Of a stretch of DNA of 64,000 nt, positions 51,589-60,697 are shown in pieces; position 1 is the first letter of the stretch; each line of letters begins with the position of its first letter. The DNA comes from Chromohalobacter sp. 11-W (GTDB lineage Bacteria; Pseudomonadota; Gammaproteobacteria; Pseudomonadales; Halomonadaceae). The DNA lies in contig NZ_JARANZ010000007.1 of the NCBI RefSeq assembly GCF_029889905.1, positions 1-64,000 of the forward strand, in the 5' to 3' direction. Made by a program: the position numbers and the translations under genes. The notes under the pieces were generated by a model. That model was given only the letters and a program-made list of their open reading frames with translations. It was not told the DNA's origin and searched no databases.

Positions 51589-51834
51589 TCAATTGTCGTG
51601 ATGGCGGCGATAACGCCGCACCGCCGCGCCAATCACCGCCATCAACTCGGGATCATCGGGCGTCGTCGAGGCTGGCGGTGGTGTGGCCGGTCCCGGCGCG
51701 GGCGGCGAGAAGCGCGTCACCAGCCGCGACATGCCGCTGGTGACCGCCACCAGCAGCGTCAAGAACACGAAGACGAAGCCCATGCCGAAGGCCATCAGGC
51801 TCAACCCTTCCTGAAGCAGTGGCGATGCGGACAT
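51589..51834 (-). CDS. oadG: Oxaloacetate decarboxylase gamma subunit
   Basis: The 81-residue protein has one N-terminal TM ([27 protein letters not shown], residues 10-36), a Pro-rich linker and a short basic C-terminus ending AVRRYRRHH, where the family binds Zn2+ with histidines. It assembles OadA onto OadB and speeds up the decarboxylation. It is the first gene of the operon. The ATG at 51834 has AAGGAAAA upstream; an in-frame start at 51933 would overlap dusC. Confidence 0.9.
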   Translation of the reverse strand: MSASPLLQEGLSLMAFGMGFVFVFLTLLVAVTSGMSRLVTRFSPPAPGPATPPPASTTPDDPELMAVIGAAVRRYRRHHDN

Positions 51835-51924
51835 TGGCGTTTTCCTTATCGTCCGGGGGTAATGACATAATACCCTGCCCGATTCAGGGGATTTTGCAAT
51901 GACACCAAGGGTGATGGCGAAGAC

Positions 51925-52947
51925 ATGACGCAAGTGGCCAGCGGGCGCATCGGCTTAGCCCCGATGGAAGGTGTGATCGATGTGATCACGCGGGATTTGT
52001 TGAGCGCCGACGGGGCGCTCGACTGGACGGTGACCGAATTCGTGCGCGTGGTCGACGCACGTCTGCCGGCGCGCGTGTTCTTGCGTCACTGCCCCGAGCT
52101 CGAACACGCCACTTGCGCGACCTCGAACGGTACGCCGGTTCACCTGCAGCTACTCGGTTCCGACCCCGATGCCCTGGCCGCCAACGCGGTGCACGCCCAA
52201 GCACTCGGCGCCCGCCAGGTCGATCTCAACTTCGGCTGCCCGGCCAAGACCGTCAATCGCCATGACGGCGGCGCCTCGCTGCTGCGCGACCCCGAGCGCG
52301 TCTACCGCGTCGTGCGTGCCGTACATGAGGCGCTGACGCCCCTGGGGATCGATGTCACCGCCAAGATCCGCCTGGGGTTTGACGACAAACGAGTGGCACT
52401 CGCCTGTGCCGAGGCTGCCGAAGCCGGAGGCGCAGCGCACCTGGTGGTGCACGCCCGCACCCGTCGCGAAGGATATCGCCCCCCCGCGCATTGGGAGTGG
52501 ATCGGTCGGATTCGCGCCCGGCTGACGATTCCGGTGATCGCCAACGGCGATATATGGACACTGGAAGACTATTGGAAGGCCCGTACGCTATCGGGCTGCA
52601 CGGATGTGATGCTGGGACGCGGCATGCTCGCGGATCCCTGGCTGGCGCGGCGCATCAAGCATTGGCAGCGTACTGGCGAGCACTTGCCGGAGACGCCCTG
52701 GGCGGTACGTGCCGAAGTGTTGGCGGCCTATGCCCAACGTATGCGTATGCACCTACCGGAAAAGATCGTGGTCTCGCTGCTCAAGCAGTGGCTCAATCAG
52801 ATGCGTGGGCGTGACGACGAAGCCGCCAGGCGCTTCACCGCCCTGCGTCGCCGTACCGAGTTGCAGGCATTTCTTGACGGTCTAACACCCGTCATGCAGG
52901 ACGACATCTCTCCCCGCCAGGGGGTCGCCACCGGGATACACGGCTGA
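51925..52947 (+). CDS. dusC: tRNA-dihydrouridine(16) synthase DusC
   Basis: The 340-residue FMN enzyme reduces uridine 16 of tRNAs. It has the Dus TIM barrel with APMEGVIDVITRDLL, QLLGSDPDALAANA, LNFGCPAKTVNRHDGGASLL (catalytic Cys), the FMN/tRNA-site segment VVHARTRREGYRPPAHWEWI, and VIANGDIW, LGRGMLADPW. The first motif and the length match DusC rather than DusA or DusB. It is divergent from oadG, sharing a 90-bp promoter gap. Confidence 0.93.
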   Translation: MTQVASGRIGLAPMEGVIDVITRDLLSADGALDWTVTEFVRVVDARLPARVFLRHCPELEHATCATSNGTPVHLQLLGSDPDALAANAVHAQALGARQVDLNFGCPAKTVNRHDGGASLLRDPERVYRVVRAVHEALTPLGIDVTAKIRLGFDDKRVALACAEAAEAGGAAHLVVHARTRREGYRPPAHWEWIGRIRARLTIPVIANGDIWTLEDYWKARTLSGCTDVMLGRGMLADPWLARRIKHWQRTGEHLPETPWAVRAEVLAAYAQRMRMHLPEKIVVSLLKQWLNQMRGRDDEAARRFTALRRRTELQAFLDGLTPVMQDDISPRQGVATGIHG

Positions 52948-53025
52948 ACATCGAGTTATCAAACGCTGTTCACAATGATAATGAAGCGTTAGAATACGAG
53001 TTTCATCCACCTCGTTTTCAGGCTC

Positions 53026-53736
53026 ATGAAAATCACCCGAATCGCTTGCTACAACATGCTGGGGCTGGCCTTGCTCCTCAGTTGGTGGCTGCCGCATTTT
53101 CCCCTCTGGTCGACCCTCGACGACGACATCTTCTGGTTCTTCAATCAAACGCTGTCGATCGCCGACCATCCGCTGTGGACGACACTGGTCGCCGTGCTCA
53201 ACAACCGTGATTTCGATATTGTCAGCTTCCTGGCCCTGGCCGCTGTCTTCGCATGGGCCATGCGCCAGGACACACGCCCCGAACGCCTGAAACGCTGGGG
53301 TGCCATCGGCGTGAGCATGCTAGTCACTGCAGGACTAGTGAGCTTACTGGTCAATAAACTGGTGACCTACGGTCACCCCAGCCCAACCCTGACGCACAAT
53401 GGGGTTCATCTGTTGTCGCAAGAAGTGAGCTTCGCCACCAAGGATCGCTCGGGCAACAGCTTTCCCGGCGATCACGGCCTGATGCTGATGATTTTTACTG
53501 CGTTCATGTGGCATTTCGCGGGACGTCGCGTCGGCCTCGTCAGTGCCGTATTGGCCGTCGCCTTGAGCGCGCCACGCATCATCGGCGGCGGCCATTGGTT
53601 CAGCGACGTCTACATGGGGGCACTCGCCATCGCCTTGCTGTTGCTGCCCTGGGTGTTATGTACCTCGCTAGCCAACCGCATGGCCGCCTGGCTGCAGCGC
53701 GTTCTCGAGCGCTTCGCTTCACGCCTTGATCACTGA
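53026..53736 (+). CDS. PAP2-family membrane phosphatase/phosphotransferase (LpxT-like)
   Basis: The 236-residue protein has six TM segments. Motif 2 is NSFPGDHG (residues 144-151, catalytic His150) and motif 3 is PRIIGGGHWFSDV (Arg184, His190, Asp194). Motif 1, normally KxxxxxxRP, is NKLVTYGHPSP, so the Arg is replaced by His. LpxT-type enzymes, which transfer phosphate from undecaprenyl pyrophosphate to lipid A, are similar in size and layout, but other PAP2 roles cannot be excluded. It converges with the first diguanylate cyclase, overlapping it by 18 nt. Confidence 0.85.
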   Translation: MKITRIACYNMLGLALLLSWWLPHFPLWSTLDDDIFWFFNQTLSIADHPLWTTLVAVLNNRDFDIVSFLALAAVFAWAMRQDTRPERLKRWGAIGVSMLVTAGLVSLLVNKLVTYGHPSPTLTHNGVHLLSQEVSFATKDRSGNSFPGDHGLMLMIFTAFMWHFAGRRVGLVSAVLAVALSAPRIIGGGHWFSDVYMGALAIALLLLPWVLCTSLANRMAAWLQRVLERFASRLDH

Positions 53737-54900
53737 GTCGTCATGGCGGCGAGGCGGTTCGAACGGGCACGCCTCGGCGCCTTCGACGACACACCGGGTC
53801 GGCATGGGGGACAACGTGCCGAATGACTCCCAGGACATGACACGATCGCGCCCTGCGCCTTTAGCGGCATACAACCGCCGATCGGCCAAGGCGATCATGG
53901 CGCTTAGCGTCGCCGCCTCGTCCTGAGTGGCGAGGCCTTGACTGACGGTCATTCCGAGCGACTTATCCGGCAGCACCAAGGGCTGGTCGCGCACGAAGGT
54001 CGCGACGCGCTCGGCGACCGCCATGGCGTCGGCACGCGACGTTCCCGGTAGCAGCAGCATGAATTCCTCACCGCCGTAACGCCCCAACATGTCACCGTCG
54101 CGCAAACCCTGGCGCAGGCAATTCACGAGATGGCAGAGCGCCGCATCGCCCGTGGCGTGCCCATGCAGATCGTTGAACCGCTTGAAATGATCGACATCCA
54201 GCAGCACCACGGCGAAAGGCCGCTTGGCGCGCTGCCAGCGCTCGGCAATGGCGACGATCGCGCGACGATTGAGAGCGCCGGTCAGCATGTCGTGCAGCGC
54301 TTCACGGCGATACGCACGCTCGAGCCGTTCGGTGACGCCTTCCAGTCCCATCAGCACGCCGGCGAATAGCGCCCCCGTCAGCACTAGATTGACCCACAAC
54401 AGCCACGTCGCCACCGTCGGTGATAGCGCAACCGAGGGCGCACCCTGGTGCATGCTCATCAACAACACGCCGATCACGCCCAGCAGCAACAACGACAACA
54501 CGATCTTGTAGCTGCGCGGGATCGCGCTGATGTGCAGCACCAGCAATGCCAGGCCCACGTAGAATTCAAAGCCGACGCCGGCGCCGTAGAGACGAATCGA
54601 CTCGCCAATCAGCAGCAACATCATGCCCCACAGCAAGGCCGCGCCCCAGGCCATGTAGCCCCGATGATGCAGCCCGCGTGCACCCAACGTCATCAAGACG
54701 CTGAATAGGACGATCAATACCGGACCAGGGCTTCCTAGCCAGACGAACAGCGGTAGCATCAAGCCGGCATAGGCTACCAACGCCATGGCGTACAGGTGGG
54801 CAAAGGTATCGAAATAACGCCGGTATTCCGGCGGCAGGGGGCAATACGGAGGCAGCGATGCGCCTCGGCCTCCCCAGAGACGATAGGTACGTAGCGGCAT
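53719..54900 (-). CDS. Membrane-bound diguanylate cyclase (GGDEF), first of a pair
   Basis: The 393-residue protein has five or six TM segments in residues 35-185, then a GGDEF domain with DMLTGALNRRAI, LLDVDHFKRFNDLHGHATGD and the active signature GGEEF (near 300). It also has the A-site region VSQGLA and LADRRLYAAKGAGRDRV. It should make c-di-GMP from two GTP. The inhibitory RxxD is not obvious. The ATG at 54900 is preferred, since the upstream frame adds 52 residues without features. Its neighbour at 55142 is a close paralogue. Confidence 0.9.
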   Translation of the reverse strand: MPLRTYRLWGGRGASLPPYCPLPPEYRRYFDTFAHLYAMALVAYAGLMLPLFVWLGSPGPVLIVLFSVLMTLGARGLHHRGYMAWGAALLWGMMLLLIGESIRLYGAGVGFEFYVGLALLVLHISAIPRSYKIVLSLLLLGVIGVLLMSMHQGAPSVALSPTVATWLLWVNLVLTGALFAGVLMGLEGVTERLERAYRREALHDMLTGALNRRAIVAIAERWQRAKRPFAVVLLDVDHFKRFNDLHGHATGDAALCHLVNCLRQGLRDGDMLGRYGGEEFMLLLPGTSRADAMAVAERVATFVRDQPLVLPDKSLGMTVSQGLATQDEAATLSAMIALADRRLYAAKGAGRDRVMSWESFGTLSPMPTRCVVEGAEACPFEPPRRHDDSVIKA

Positions 54901-55141
54901 GATGAGCGAATCCCTTTTTATTGCGTTAGACCACGTCATGCGACGGGCCTTCCCCTGCATCGATTCCCTAGCAAGGTTAGCCATATTCGGCGCATCAAAA
55001 GGACGATTCGTGTATGAATTTAGCCGCTTTGCAGCATGAAATTCGTCAAACGCCAAATAAGCAAAATGCCATGTTGTCGCTTCGTTGCGCTAGGGTATCC
55101 GTATTAGATGAAACGATGTCTACATAGTATGTCCGGACATG

Positions 55142-56239
55142 TCACAACGCCGCCGCCGGCCCGATGATTTCCAGGTCACACATGACCAGCTGATCGCGCC
55201 CGGCAGACTTGGCGCGATACAAGCGGCGGTCGGCCATGTCGATGAGCGCTTGCAATGACGTGACTTCCTGAGCCGCGGCCATGCCCATGGAGAACGTCAC
55301 CGGAAGGGTCAACGCTTCCATCCGACACGGCTGGTCCGACAGGCATCGACGAATGCGCGATGCGACCGTGAGCACCTCGTCTCGCGTGCTGTCGGGGAAT
55401 ACGATCAGGAATTCCTCACCGCCTACGCGCCCGAGCCGGTCGTCTTCGCGCAAGGCGCCACGCACTATATACGCCAGGTGACGCAAGACTTCATCGCCCG
55501 CGGTGTGGCCATGGGTATCGTTGACCTGCTTGAAGTGGTCGGCATCGAGCAGCAGGAGCGTGAAATCCTGCCCCCGTTGCCACAGCATGTCGGCTTCATG
55601 AAAGATGGCGCGCCGGTTGAGCACCGTGGTGAGATAATCGTGGGTAGCGTCGCGTCGAAAATGGTGCTCGCAGCGCTCGGTGATCGCATGCAGCCGCCAC
55701 AGGATCAGCCCCAGAATCAAAAAGACCATGACCAGATTGGTCAAGCGGATGTCTTCGCGAAAACTTGCGGTTTCAAGCATCCAGGGAGTGGAATGCGGTG
55801 CCATCAACAGCGTGGCCAGCGCCACGCTACCGATCGTGGTACTCATCACGATCTTGTAACGGGCCGCCATATCGCTGATCAACATCTCGCAAAGCAGCAA
55901 GAAAAAGTAATATTCGAAGCCAGCATCGGGGCCGATCAGCCACACGCTCAGCGTGATCAACACCAGCGTAGCGGTCAGCTTGACGGTCATCGCCCAGGTC
56001 AGTCGCAAGCGTCGGTGCAGCATCAACGCCGCGGTATTGGTCGCCACGCAGGCGAGGTTCAAAACAATCAGCAGCGGAATCTGCAAGCCGATCAGCACGC
56101 ATGCAAACAGCAAATGCCCCAGGCTTGCGAGCACGAAGGTTTGCGCTACCACCTCGTAGCTGCGTCGGTGCTCCAGCGGTAATACCCCCGGCGCACTACA
56201 CGACCATCCCCAGAGCCGCTGCAAGGCCCTTGAAGTCAT
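55142..56239 (-). CDS. Membrane-bound diguanylate cyclase (GGDEF), second of a pair
   Basis: The 365-residue protein has a similar plan to the preceding paralogue: an N-terminal segment RLWGWSCSAPGVLPLEHRRSY, several TM helices (residues 33-185), then GGDEF with DYLTTVLNRRAIF, LLDADHFKQVNDTHGHTAGDEVL, GGEEF and MADRRLYRAKSAGRDQLV. It shares the RLWGxx...LPxExRRYF-type start and the YKIVxS motif with its neighbour, which indicates tandem duplication. It should be an active cyclase. The 241-bp gap between the two holds no other gene. Confidence 0.9.
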   Translation of the reverse strand: MTSRALQRLWGWSCSAPGVLPLEHRRSYEVVAQTFVLASLGHLLFACVLIGLQIPLLIVLNLACVATNTAALMLHRRLRLTWAMTVKLTATLVLITLSVWLIGPDAGFEYYFFLLLCEMLISDMAARYKIVMSTTIGSVALATLLMAPHSTPWMLETASFREDIRLTNLVMVFLILGLILWRLHAITERCEHHFRRDATHDYLTTVLNRRAIFHEADMLWQRGQDFTLLLLDADHFKQVNDTHGHTAGDEVLRHLAYIVRGALREDDRLGRVGGEEFLIVFPDSTRDEVLTVASRIRRCLSDQPCRMEALTLPVTFSMGMAAAQEVTSLQALIDMADRRLYRAKSAGRDQLVMCDLEIIGPAAAL

Positions 56240-56588
56240 CTTGGATATCCCTTTGTACCCGCGTACCGTTGCGTGATTCGCAACGTAGCGTCCTCGCCTC
56301 CGCCCCCTTTTCGGTGGACCTCAGGGCAAGGATCGTTATTTGACGCCACCGGATGACGGCCTTATCCGCCAGTATCGGTGCCAATATCTGCAAGGATCCG
56401 CTTCCAGCGGCATTTGCTAAGAAAGCTTAGTTAATGCGCACCAAAGTGCTAGTAAAACGTAAATAAATGTTACTAAGTATCGTGACTGGTGAGCGGCGCG
56501 CGAACATGCGAAAGTTCACACGCCTTGCCCGGCTAGATGCCGGTTTCATACGACTGCCGGTTTCACACGACTAAAGGATGCCGAGCCT
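56240..56588. other. Divergent intergenic region between GGDEF and doxX genes
   Basis: About 350 bp with no coding frame. It contains an AT-rich stretch (about 56415-56485) suitable for promoters of the divergent genes and a CTAAG/CTTAG hairpin at about 56418-56431. A 17-bp imperfect tandem repeat (TGCCGGTTTCATACGAC then TGCCGGTTTCACACGAC) lies at 56538-56571, directly before the doxX ribosome site. Confidence 0.5.
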
Positions 56589-56993
56589 ATGCAACGACTG
56601 CTGCATCATGATGACCTGGGAAAACTGATTCTGCGCCTGGCCGTGGGTGGGCTGATTCTGTTGCACGGCATCGACAAGCTCTTGTCGCCTGCCAGCATCA
56701 CCGACATCGGCAATATGCTCGACGCCATGGGCGTCCCGGTCTTTCTCGCGTATGGGGTACTCATCGGGGAGATCATCGCGCCGTTGATGGCCATCTTGGG
56801 CTGGCAGGCACGCATCGGCGGCCTGTTGATGGCCGGCGACATGCTGGTGGCGTTTATCCTCGTCCACCACGACGAGTTGCTGACGCTCAATGCGCAAGGC
56901 GGCTGGACGCTAGAGTTGCAGGGCATGTTCCTGTGCGGTGCCCTGGCGATCATGTTCATGGGCAGCGGGCGCTTGGCGATGCACCCTGACTAA
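56589..56993 (+). CDS. DoxX-family membrane protein
   Basis: The 134-residue protein has four TM segments and the DoxX features LILRLAVGGLILLHGIDKL, YGVLIGEIIAPLMAILGWQARIGGLLM in blocks and a final helix near residue 115. DoxX proteins are small quinone-associated or redox-linked membrane proteins whose role is often unknown. An AAAGGATG precedes the start. It stands alone. Confidence 0.88.
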   Translation: MQRLLHHDDLGKLILRLAVGGLILLHGIDKLLSPASITDIGNMLDAMGVPVFLAYGVLIGEIIAPLMAILGWQARIGGLLMAGDMLVAFILVHHDELLTLNAQGGWTLELQGMFLCGALAIMFMGSGRLAMHPD

Positions 56994-57023
56994 TCCGGCG
57001 CCTTATACCACTCCTCCCACTAC

Positions 57024-57713
57024 TCAGTGGGCGCACTCCAGAGCAGCGAGGCGTGCCTCCAGCAATGCCGGAAAGCGCTTGAACCAGGTTTGATTGAGAG
57101 GTGAGGGATGCGGCAGCGGCGCCAGCTGGAACTCGGCACTACGCCCGTCAGGGAGTGACAGCATGGTGGTATGCAGCGCCTCGAAGCGGTCCTCGCGAGC
57201 CCAGAACGCCTCCAGTTCACGCTTGATCTCGCGCGACTGGCCGATGGCGAACCACAAGAACGCCTCGCGCCCCAGAGTAATCAAAGTGCGACCTTGCCAG
57301 TGAGCGATCAAAAGCTCCGCCATCAAGGGCTGAAAGCGCTTCTTGACCGCCATCGACCACGCCTTGTTGCCGACCGGCTTGTAGGGCACGGTGTTGGCCC
57401 AGAAATAACGCTGCCCCACGGCGAGCGAGGCCTCGAAATCGGGCAGTGCCTCCCCGTGCAGATGCTTGTACAACCCGGCGCGCACCTTCTGGCCCCCGCT
57501 GCCCACGAAGGGTGCGCCATGCACGACCTCCTGACGGCCGGGGTCACGTCCGAAAATGCCCACCGGCGCGTCGCGTGGGCCCAAGCCGATGATCGGCTCC
57601 AGCGGGTCACGCCGATTGGTGAGGTAGACATCGCGGTCGATGCCGTCGAGCGTGTCGGCTTCACGGCGAAATGCATCGCGCAACGCCGCGGGGAGGGTCA
57701 CGTCTTGTGACAT
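57024..57713 (-). CDS. Uracil-DNA glycosylase superfamily protein
   Basis: The 229-residue protein belongs to the UDG fold. Motif A is IFGRDPGRQEVVHGAPFVG, where water activation would be done by Arg/Asp residues, and motif B is LPHPSPLNQTWFKRF with the conserved His. Between them are NTVPYKP and LITLGREAFLWF. It probably removes uracil or another damaged base, though the exact subfamily is not clear. No 4-Cys Fe-S pattern is seen. The ATG at 57713 has GGAAAGG 9 nt upstream; the ATG at 57722 is too close to it. Confidence 0.82.
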   Translation of the reverse strand: MSQDVTLPAALRDAFRREADTLDGIDRDVYLTNRRDPLEPIIGLGPRDAPVGIFGRDPGRQEVVHGAPFVGSGGQKVRAGLYKHLHGEALPDFEASLAVGQRYFWANTVPYKPVGNKAWSMAVKKRFQPLMAELLIAHWQGRTLITLGREAFLWFAIGQSREIKRELEAFWAREDRFEALHTTMLSLPDGRSAEFQLAPLPHPSPLNQTWFKRFPALLEARLAALECAH

Positions 57714-57805
57714 GCTTGGCATCCTTTCCAGCTCAAGAAGGTCGTTCAGCCTCCAGCGATAGTCGCGCCCCATCCATCGCGGGAAGGGGCGCGGCACGTG
57801 GCGGC

Positions 57806-58246
57806 TTACCAGCTACCGGTATTTTCCATCGACGCCCACGGTTCCTGAGCGGGCAACGCATCGCCCTTTTGCAACAACTCCACGGAAATGCCGTCCGGCG
57901 AACGGACGAAAGCCATGTGGCCGTCGCGCGGTGGGCGATTGATGGTCACGCCGTTATCCATCAGGTGCTGGCACAAGGCGTAGAGATCGTCGACACGATA
58001 CGCCAGGTGGCCGAAGTTGCGGCCGCCGGTATAAGTCTCCGGGGCCCAGTTGTAGGTCAGCTCGACTTCTGGAGCCTTTTGCTCGCGCGAACGTTCTTCG
58101 TCCTCCGGCGCGGCGAGGAACACCAGTGTGAAGCGGCCCTTTTCGTTCTCCTTGCGTCGCACTTCCTTGAGGCCCAGCAGGTCACAGTAGAAACGCAGCG
58201 AGGCGTCGAGATCGGCAACACGGACCATCGTGTGCAGGTACTGCAT
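57806..58246 (-). CDS. gloA: Glyoxalase I (lactoylglutathione lyase)
   Basis: The 146-residue VOC-fold protein begins [30 protein letters not shown], with the metal His6, then [38 protein letters not shown] (metal Glu and His), and [13 protein letters not shown] with the last Glu. It isomerises the methylglyoxal-glutathione hemithioacetal to S-lactoylglutathione using Ni2+ or Zn2+. It is slightly longer than E. coli GloA (135 aa). It is divergent from tag. Confidence 0.93.
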   Translation of the reverse strand: MQYLHTMVRVADLDASLRFYCDLLGLKEVRRKENEKGRFTLVFLAAPEDEERSREQKAPEVELTYNWAPETYTGGRNFGHLAYRVDDLYALCQHLMDNGVTINRPPRDGHMAFVRSPDGISVELLQKGDALPAQEPWASMENTGSW

Positions 58247-58361
58247 GGTAAGCTCCTCATGATGTTATGCAGGCTAAACGTCTATGGTAAACCAGCCCGC
58301 CGGTCACGGCGAATTCATCACCGGCAGGGCGATTCGTCAACACCCGCGAGGCACACTTCCC

Positions 58362-58901
58362 ATGAGTACGTATTGCGACCATGCCCCTGGCCATCCCTTT
58401 CATGGGCCTTATCACGACCACGAATATGGATTTCCCGTGCGCGACGACGACCGGCTCTTCGAGCGCCTGATTCTGGAAATCAATCAAGCCGGCCTTTCCT
58501 GGCTGACGGTGCTCAAGAAACGCGAAGCGTTTTCGGCGGCCTTCGATGACTTTGCCGTGGCACGCGTCGCCGCCTACGACGATACGCAAAGGGCGCGTCT
58601 GCTTGCGGATGCAGGTATCATCCGCAATCGGCGCAAGGTCGACGCCGCGATTCACAATGCCAACGTCGTGCTCGCCTTGCAGACGTCTCACGGCAGTTTC
58701 GCCGACTGGCTCGACGCGCATCATCCGCTCGCGTTGTCGGAATGGGTGACGCTATTCAAACGCACCTTCCGCTTCACCGGTCCGGAGATCGTCAACGAGT
58801 TTTTGATGAGTACCGGCTATCTGCCGGGCGCCCATCGCGAAGACTGCCCGATCCAGCATCAGGTACGCGCACAACGGCCGCCGTGGCTAAACACCGCATG
58901 A
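58362..58901 (+). CDS. tag: DNA-3-methyladenine glycosylase I
   Basis: The 179-residue enzyme excises 3-methyladenine from alkylated DNA. It has the Tag zinc ligands at both ends (YCDHAPGHPFHGPYHDHEYG with Cys5 and His17; AHREDCPIQH near 168), the catalytic-site segment LILEINQAGLSWLTVLKKREAFSAAFDDF in blocks, and IIRNRRKVDAAIHNA. The ATG at 58362 is chosen by homology; the upstream 26 residues are unconserved. It is 43 bp before the next gene on the same strand. Confidence 0.94.
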   Translation: MSTYCDHAPGHPFHGPYHDHEYGFPVRDDDRLFERLILEINQAGLSWLTVLKKREAFSAAFDDFAVARVAAYDDTQRARLLADAGIIRNRRKVDAAIHNANVVLALQTSHGSFADWLDAHHPLALSEWVTLFKRTFRFTGPEIVNEFLMSTGYLPGAHREDCPIQHQVRAQRPPWLNTA

Positions 58902-58944
58902 ACGCCTACCGGCAAAACGCCGCCTCAAGGGGAGATCACAGCGC

Positions 58945-60018
58945 ATGGATTCACTGACGCAGGCCTGCCTCGGTGCCGCCATTGGCGGCACCGTGCTGGG
59001 CCGCCGTCTAGGACGCAAGGCCGTCATCGCCGGCGCCGTGCTCGGCACGTTGCCCGATCTCGACGTGGTCATCGACTATGGCGACGCCGTGGCCGATTAC
59101 ACCTATCATCGGGGATTCAGCCATTCCCTGTGGGTACTCGGCGCCCTTGCCGTGCTGCTGACCGGGCTGGCCCGAGCAGGCGAGCGTTGGCGTCAAATCT
59201 CGCCGCCCATCGGCACATGGCGCTGGGGCTTGCTGTTTGGCAGCTGCCTGCTGACACATCCAATGCTGGATGCCTTCACCACCTATGGCACCCAACTCTG
59301 GTGGCCGATGACGACGCCACCCGTGAGTTGGCACAGCATTTTCATCATCGACCCGCTTTTTACGCTGCCGTTGCTGGTGGGCGTCGTCGCCACCCTGATC
59401 AAGGGCTATTCGCCTCGCCTGCTGGGCTGGGGACTGACGTTGGCGTGTTTTTATCTAACGTTCGCCGTCGCAGCACAGAACACAGTGGACGCACGCATCG
59501 GCCCGAGCCTGGCCAGCCAAGGGCTCGAGGACGCCCCGCGTCTGGTCCAGCCGACGCCCTTCAACACCCTGCTCTGGCGCGTTACGGTGGTCGAGGACGA
59601 CGCCTACTACGAAGGCGTCGTGAGCCTCTTCGATGGCCACACACCGATGGCGCTGACCCGCCTGCCGCGTGGCGGCGAATGGCAGGATGCCGCGTTGGCG
59701 ACGGCGGCCGGGCGGCGTCTTGCATGGTTCGCCGGGCCTTTCCTGCGCTATCGCACCGAGGAACGCCAGGGCACCACCCAGTTGATTGCCACCGATCTGC
59801 GGCTGGGCACGCCCGGTTATCACATGTTCAACTTCACGCTTGCCGAACACGGCGCCGATGGCTGGCACCCCATCGACAGTGAACGTGTTGCCGGCGCGCG
59901 TCCCGATAGGAAAGCCTTCGCCTCGCTGTTTAGCCGTGTGTTCGTGCCGCAGGCCGGCACCTGCTTGTCACTGGACGAGCGTCAGGCGCAGTGCCTCATG
60001 CCAGGCGTCTCGCCCTGA
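58945..60018 (+). CDS. YdjM/YfhO-type metal-dependent hydrolase (PF04307), membrane
   Basis: The 357-residue protein opens with MDSLTQACLGAAIGGTVLGRRLGRKAVIAGAVLGTLPDLDV in blocks, the LexA-regulated-YdjM-like N-terminus with a His/Asp metal motif (YTYHRGFSHSLWVLG and THPMLDAFTTYGTQ). Four TM segments follow, then a soluble C-terminal domain (about 190-357). The metal ligands suggest an inner membrane hydrolase of unknown substrate. It follows tag and may be co-transcribed with it. A hairpin terminator lies after it. Confidence 0.85.
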   Translation: MDSLTQACLGAAIGGTVLGRRLGRKAVIAGAVLGTLPDLDVVIDYGDAVADYTYHRGFSHSLWVLGALAVLLTGLARAGERWRQISPPIGTWRWGLLFGSCLLTHPMLDAFTTYGTQLWWPMTTPPVSWHSIFIIDPLFTLPLLVGVVATLIKGYSPRLLGWGLTLACFYLTFAVAAQNTVDARIGPSLASQGLEDAPRLVQPTPFNTLLWRVTVVEDDAYYEGVVSLFDGHTPMALTRLPRGGEWQDAALATAAGRRLAWFAGPFLRYRTEERQGTTQLIATDLRLGTPGYHMFNFTLAEHGADGWHPIDSERVAGARPDRKAFASLFSRVFVPQAGTCLSLDERQAQCLMPGVSP

Positions 60019-60026
60019 CACGAAGA

Positions 60027-60049
60027 AGGCGGCTCACCATGAGCCGCCT
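60027..60049. terminator. Bidirectional hairpin terminator
   Basis: AGGCGGCTC and GAGCCGCCT form a 9-bp perfect stem with loop ACCAT between the convergent hydrolase and azoR genes. Pyrimidine-rich T-containing tails lie on both sides, though without long T-runs. Confidence 0.65.
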
Positions 60050-60082
60050 CCTGCGTTGTTTCGCTACTCTCATGCATCAGGG

Positions 60083-60697
60083 TCAGAGACGTTCCACCGT
60101 GTAATTCGCCACCGCCTGACGCGCTTCACCCATGGCCTGCTCACGTACCGCCTCGCCCATGTTGAGGCCTTCCGCATAGATCCAGTCGATGTCGCGAATG
60201 CCGATCAAACCCAGCAAGCTGCTGACGTGGCCGGTCTGAGTATCCATCTCGGTACCGGCGTACTGACCGCCGCGTGCCGCGAGCACCAGTGCACGTTTCC
60301 CCTCGATCAGGCCTACCGGGCCGCTTTCGGTATACTTGAACGTCTTGCCGGCCCGCAGAACACGGTCAAACCACGCTTTGAGCTGGCTCGGAATGCCGAG
60401 GTTGTAAAGCGGCACCGCCAGTACGATCAGATCATGCGCCAGCACCTCCTCGATCAACGTATCGGAACGCGCCGCCAGCTCATGCTGGGCCGCATCACGC
60501 TCGTCGGGAGCGGTCATCCAACTGGCCATTTCGGCGCCATCGAGATGCGGAAGGTCGAGCGCCACGACATCGCGCTCGGTGAGCTGGATATCATCGCGCG
60601 CGCCGAGCTGCGCCTTGAAATGCGTCGCTAGCGCGCGTGACTGACCGTGTTCACCGAGAATGGAAGCGGTCACCAACAAAACATTGCGAAAGGCCAT
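60083..60697 (-). CDS. azoR: FMN-dependent NADH-azoreductase
   Basis: The 204-residue flavodoxin-fold protein begins NVLLVTASILGEHGQSRALATHF, the FMN phosphate loop. LIVLAVPLYNLGIPSQLKAWFDRVLRAGKTF follows in the middle, then ALVLAARGGQYAG and LLGLIGIRDIDWIYAEGLNMG. These are the landmarks of AzoR. It reduces quinones and azo compounds with NADH as a dimer, usually in stress defence. No regulator is adjacent. Confidence 0.93.
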   Translation of the reverse strand: MAFRNVLLVTASILGEHGQSRALATHFKAQLGARDDIQLTERDVVALDLPHLDGAEMASWMTAPDERDAAQHELAARSDTLIEEVLAHDLIVLAVPLYNLGIPSQLKAWFDRVLRAGKTFKYTESGPVGLIEGKRALVLAARGGQYAGTEMDTQTGHVSSLLGLIGIRDIDWIYAEGLNMGEAVREQAMGEARQAVANYTVERL

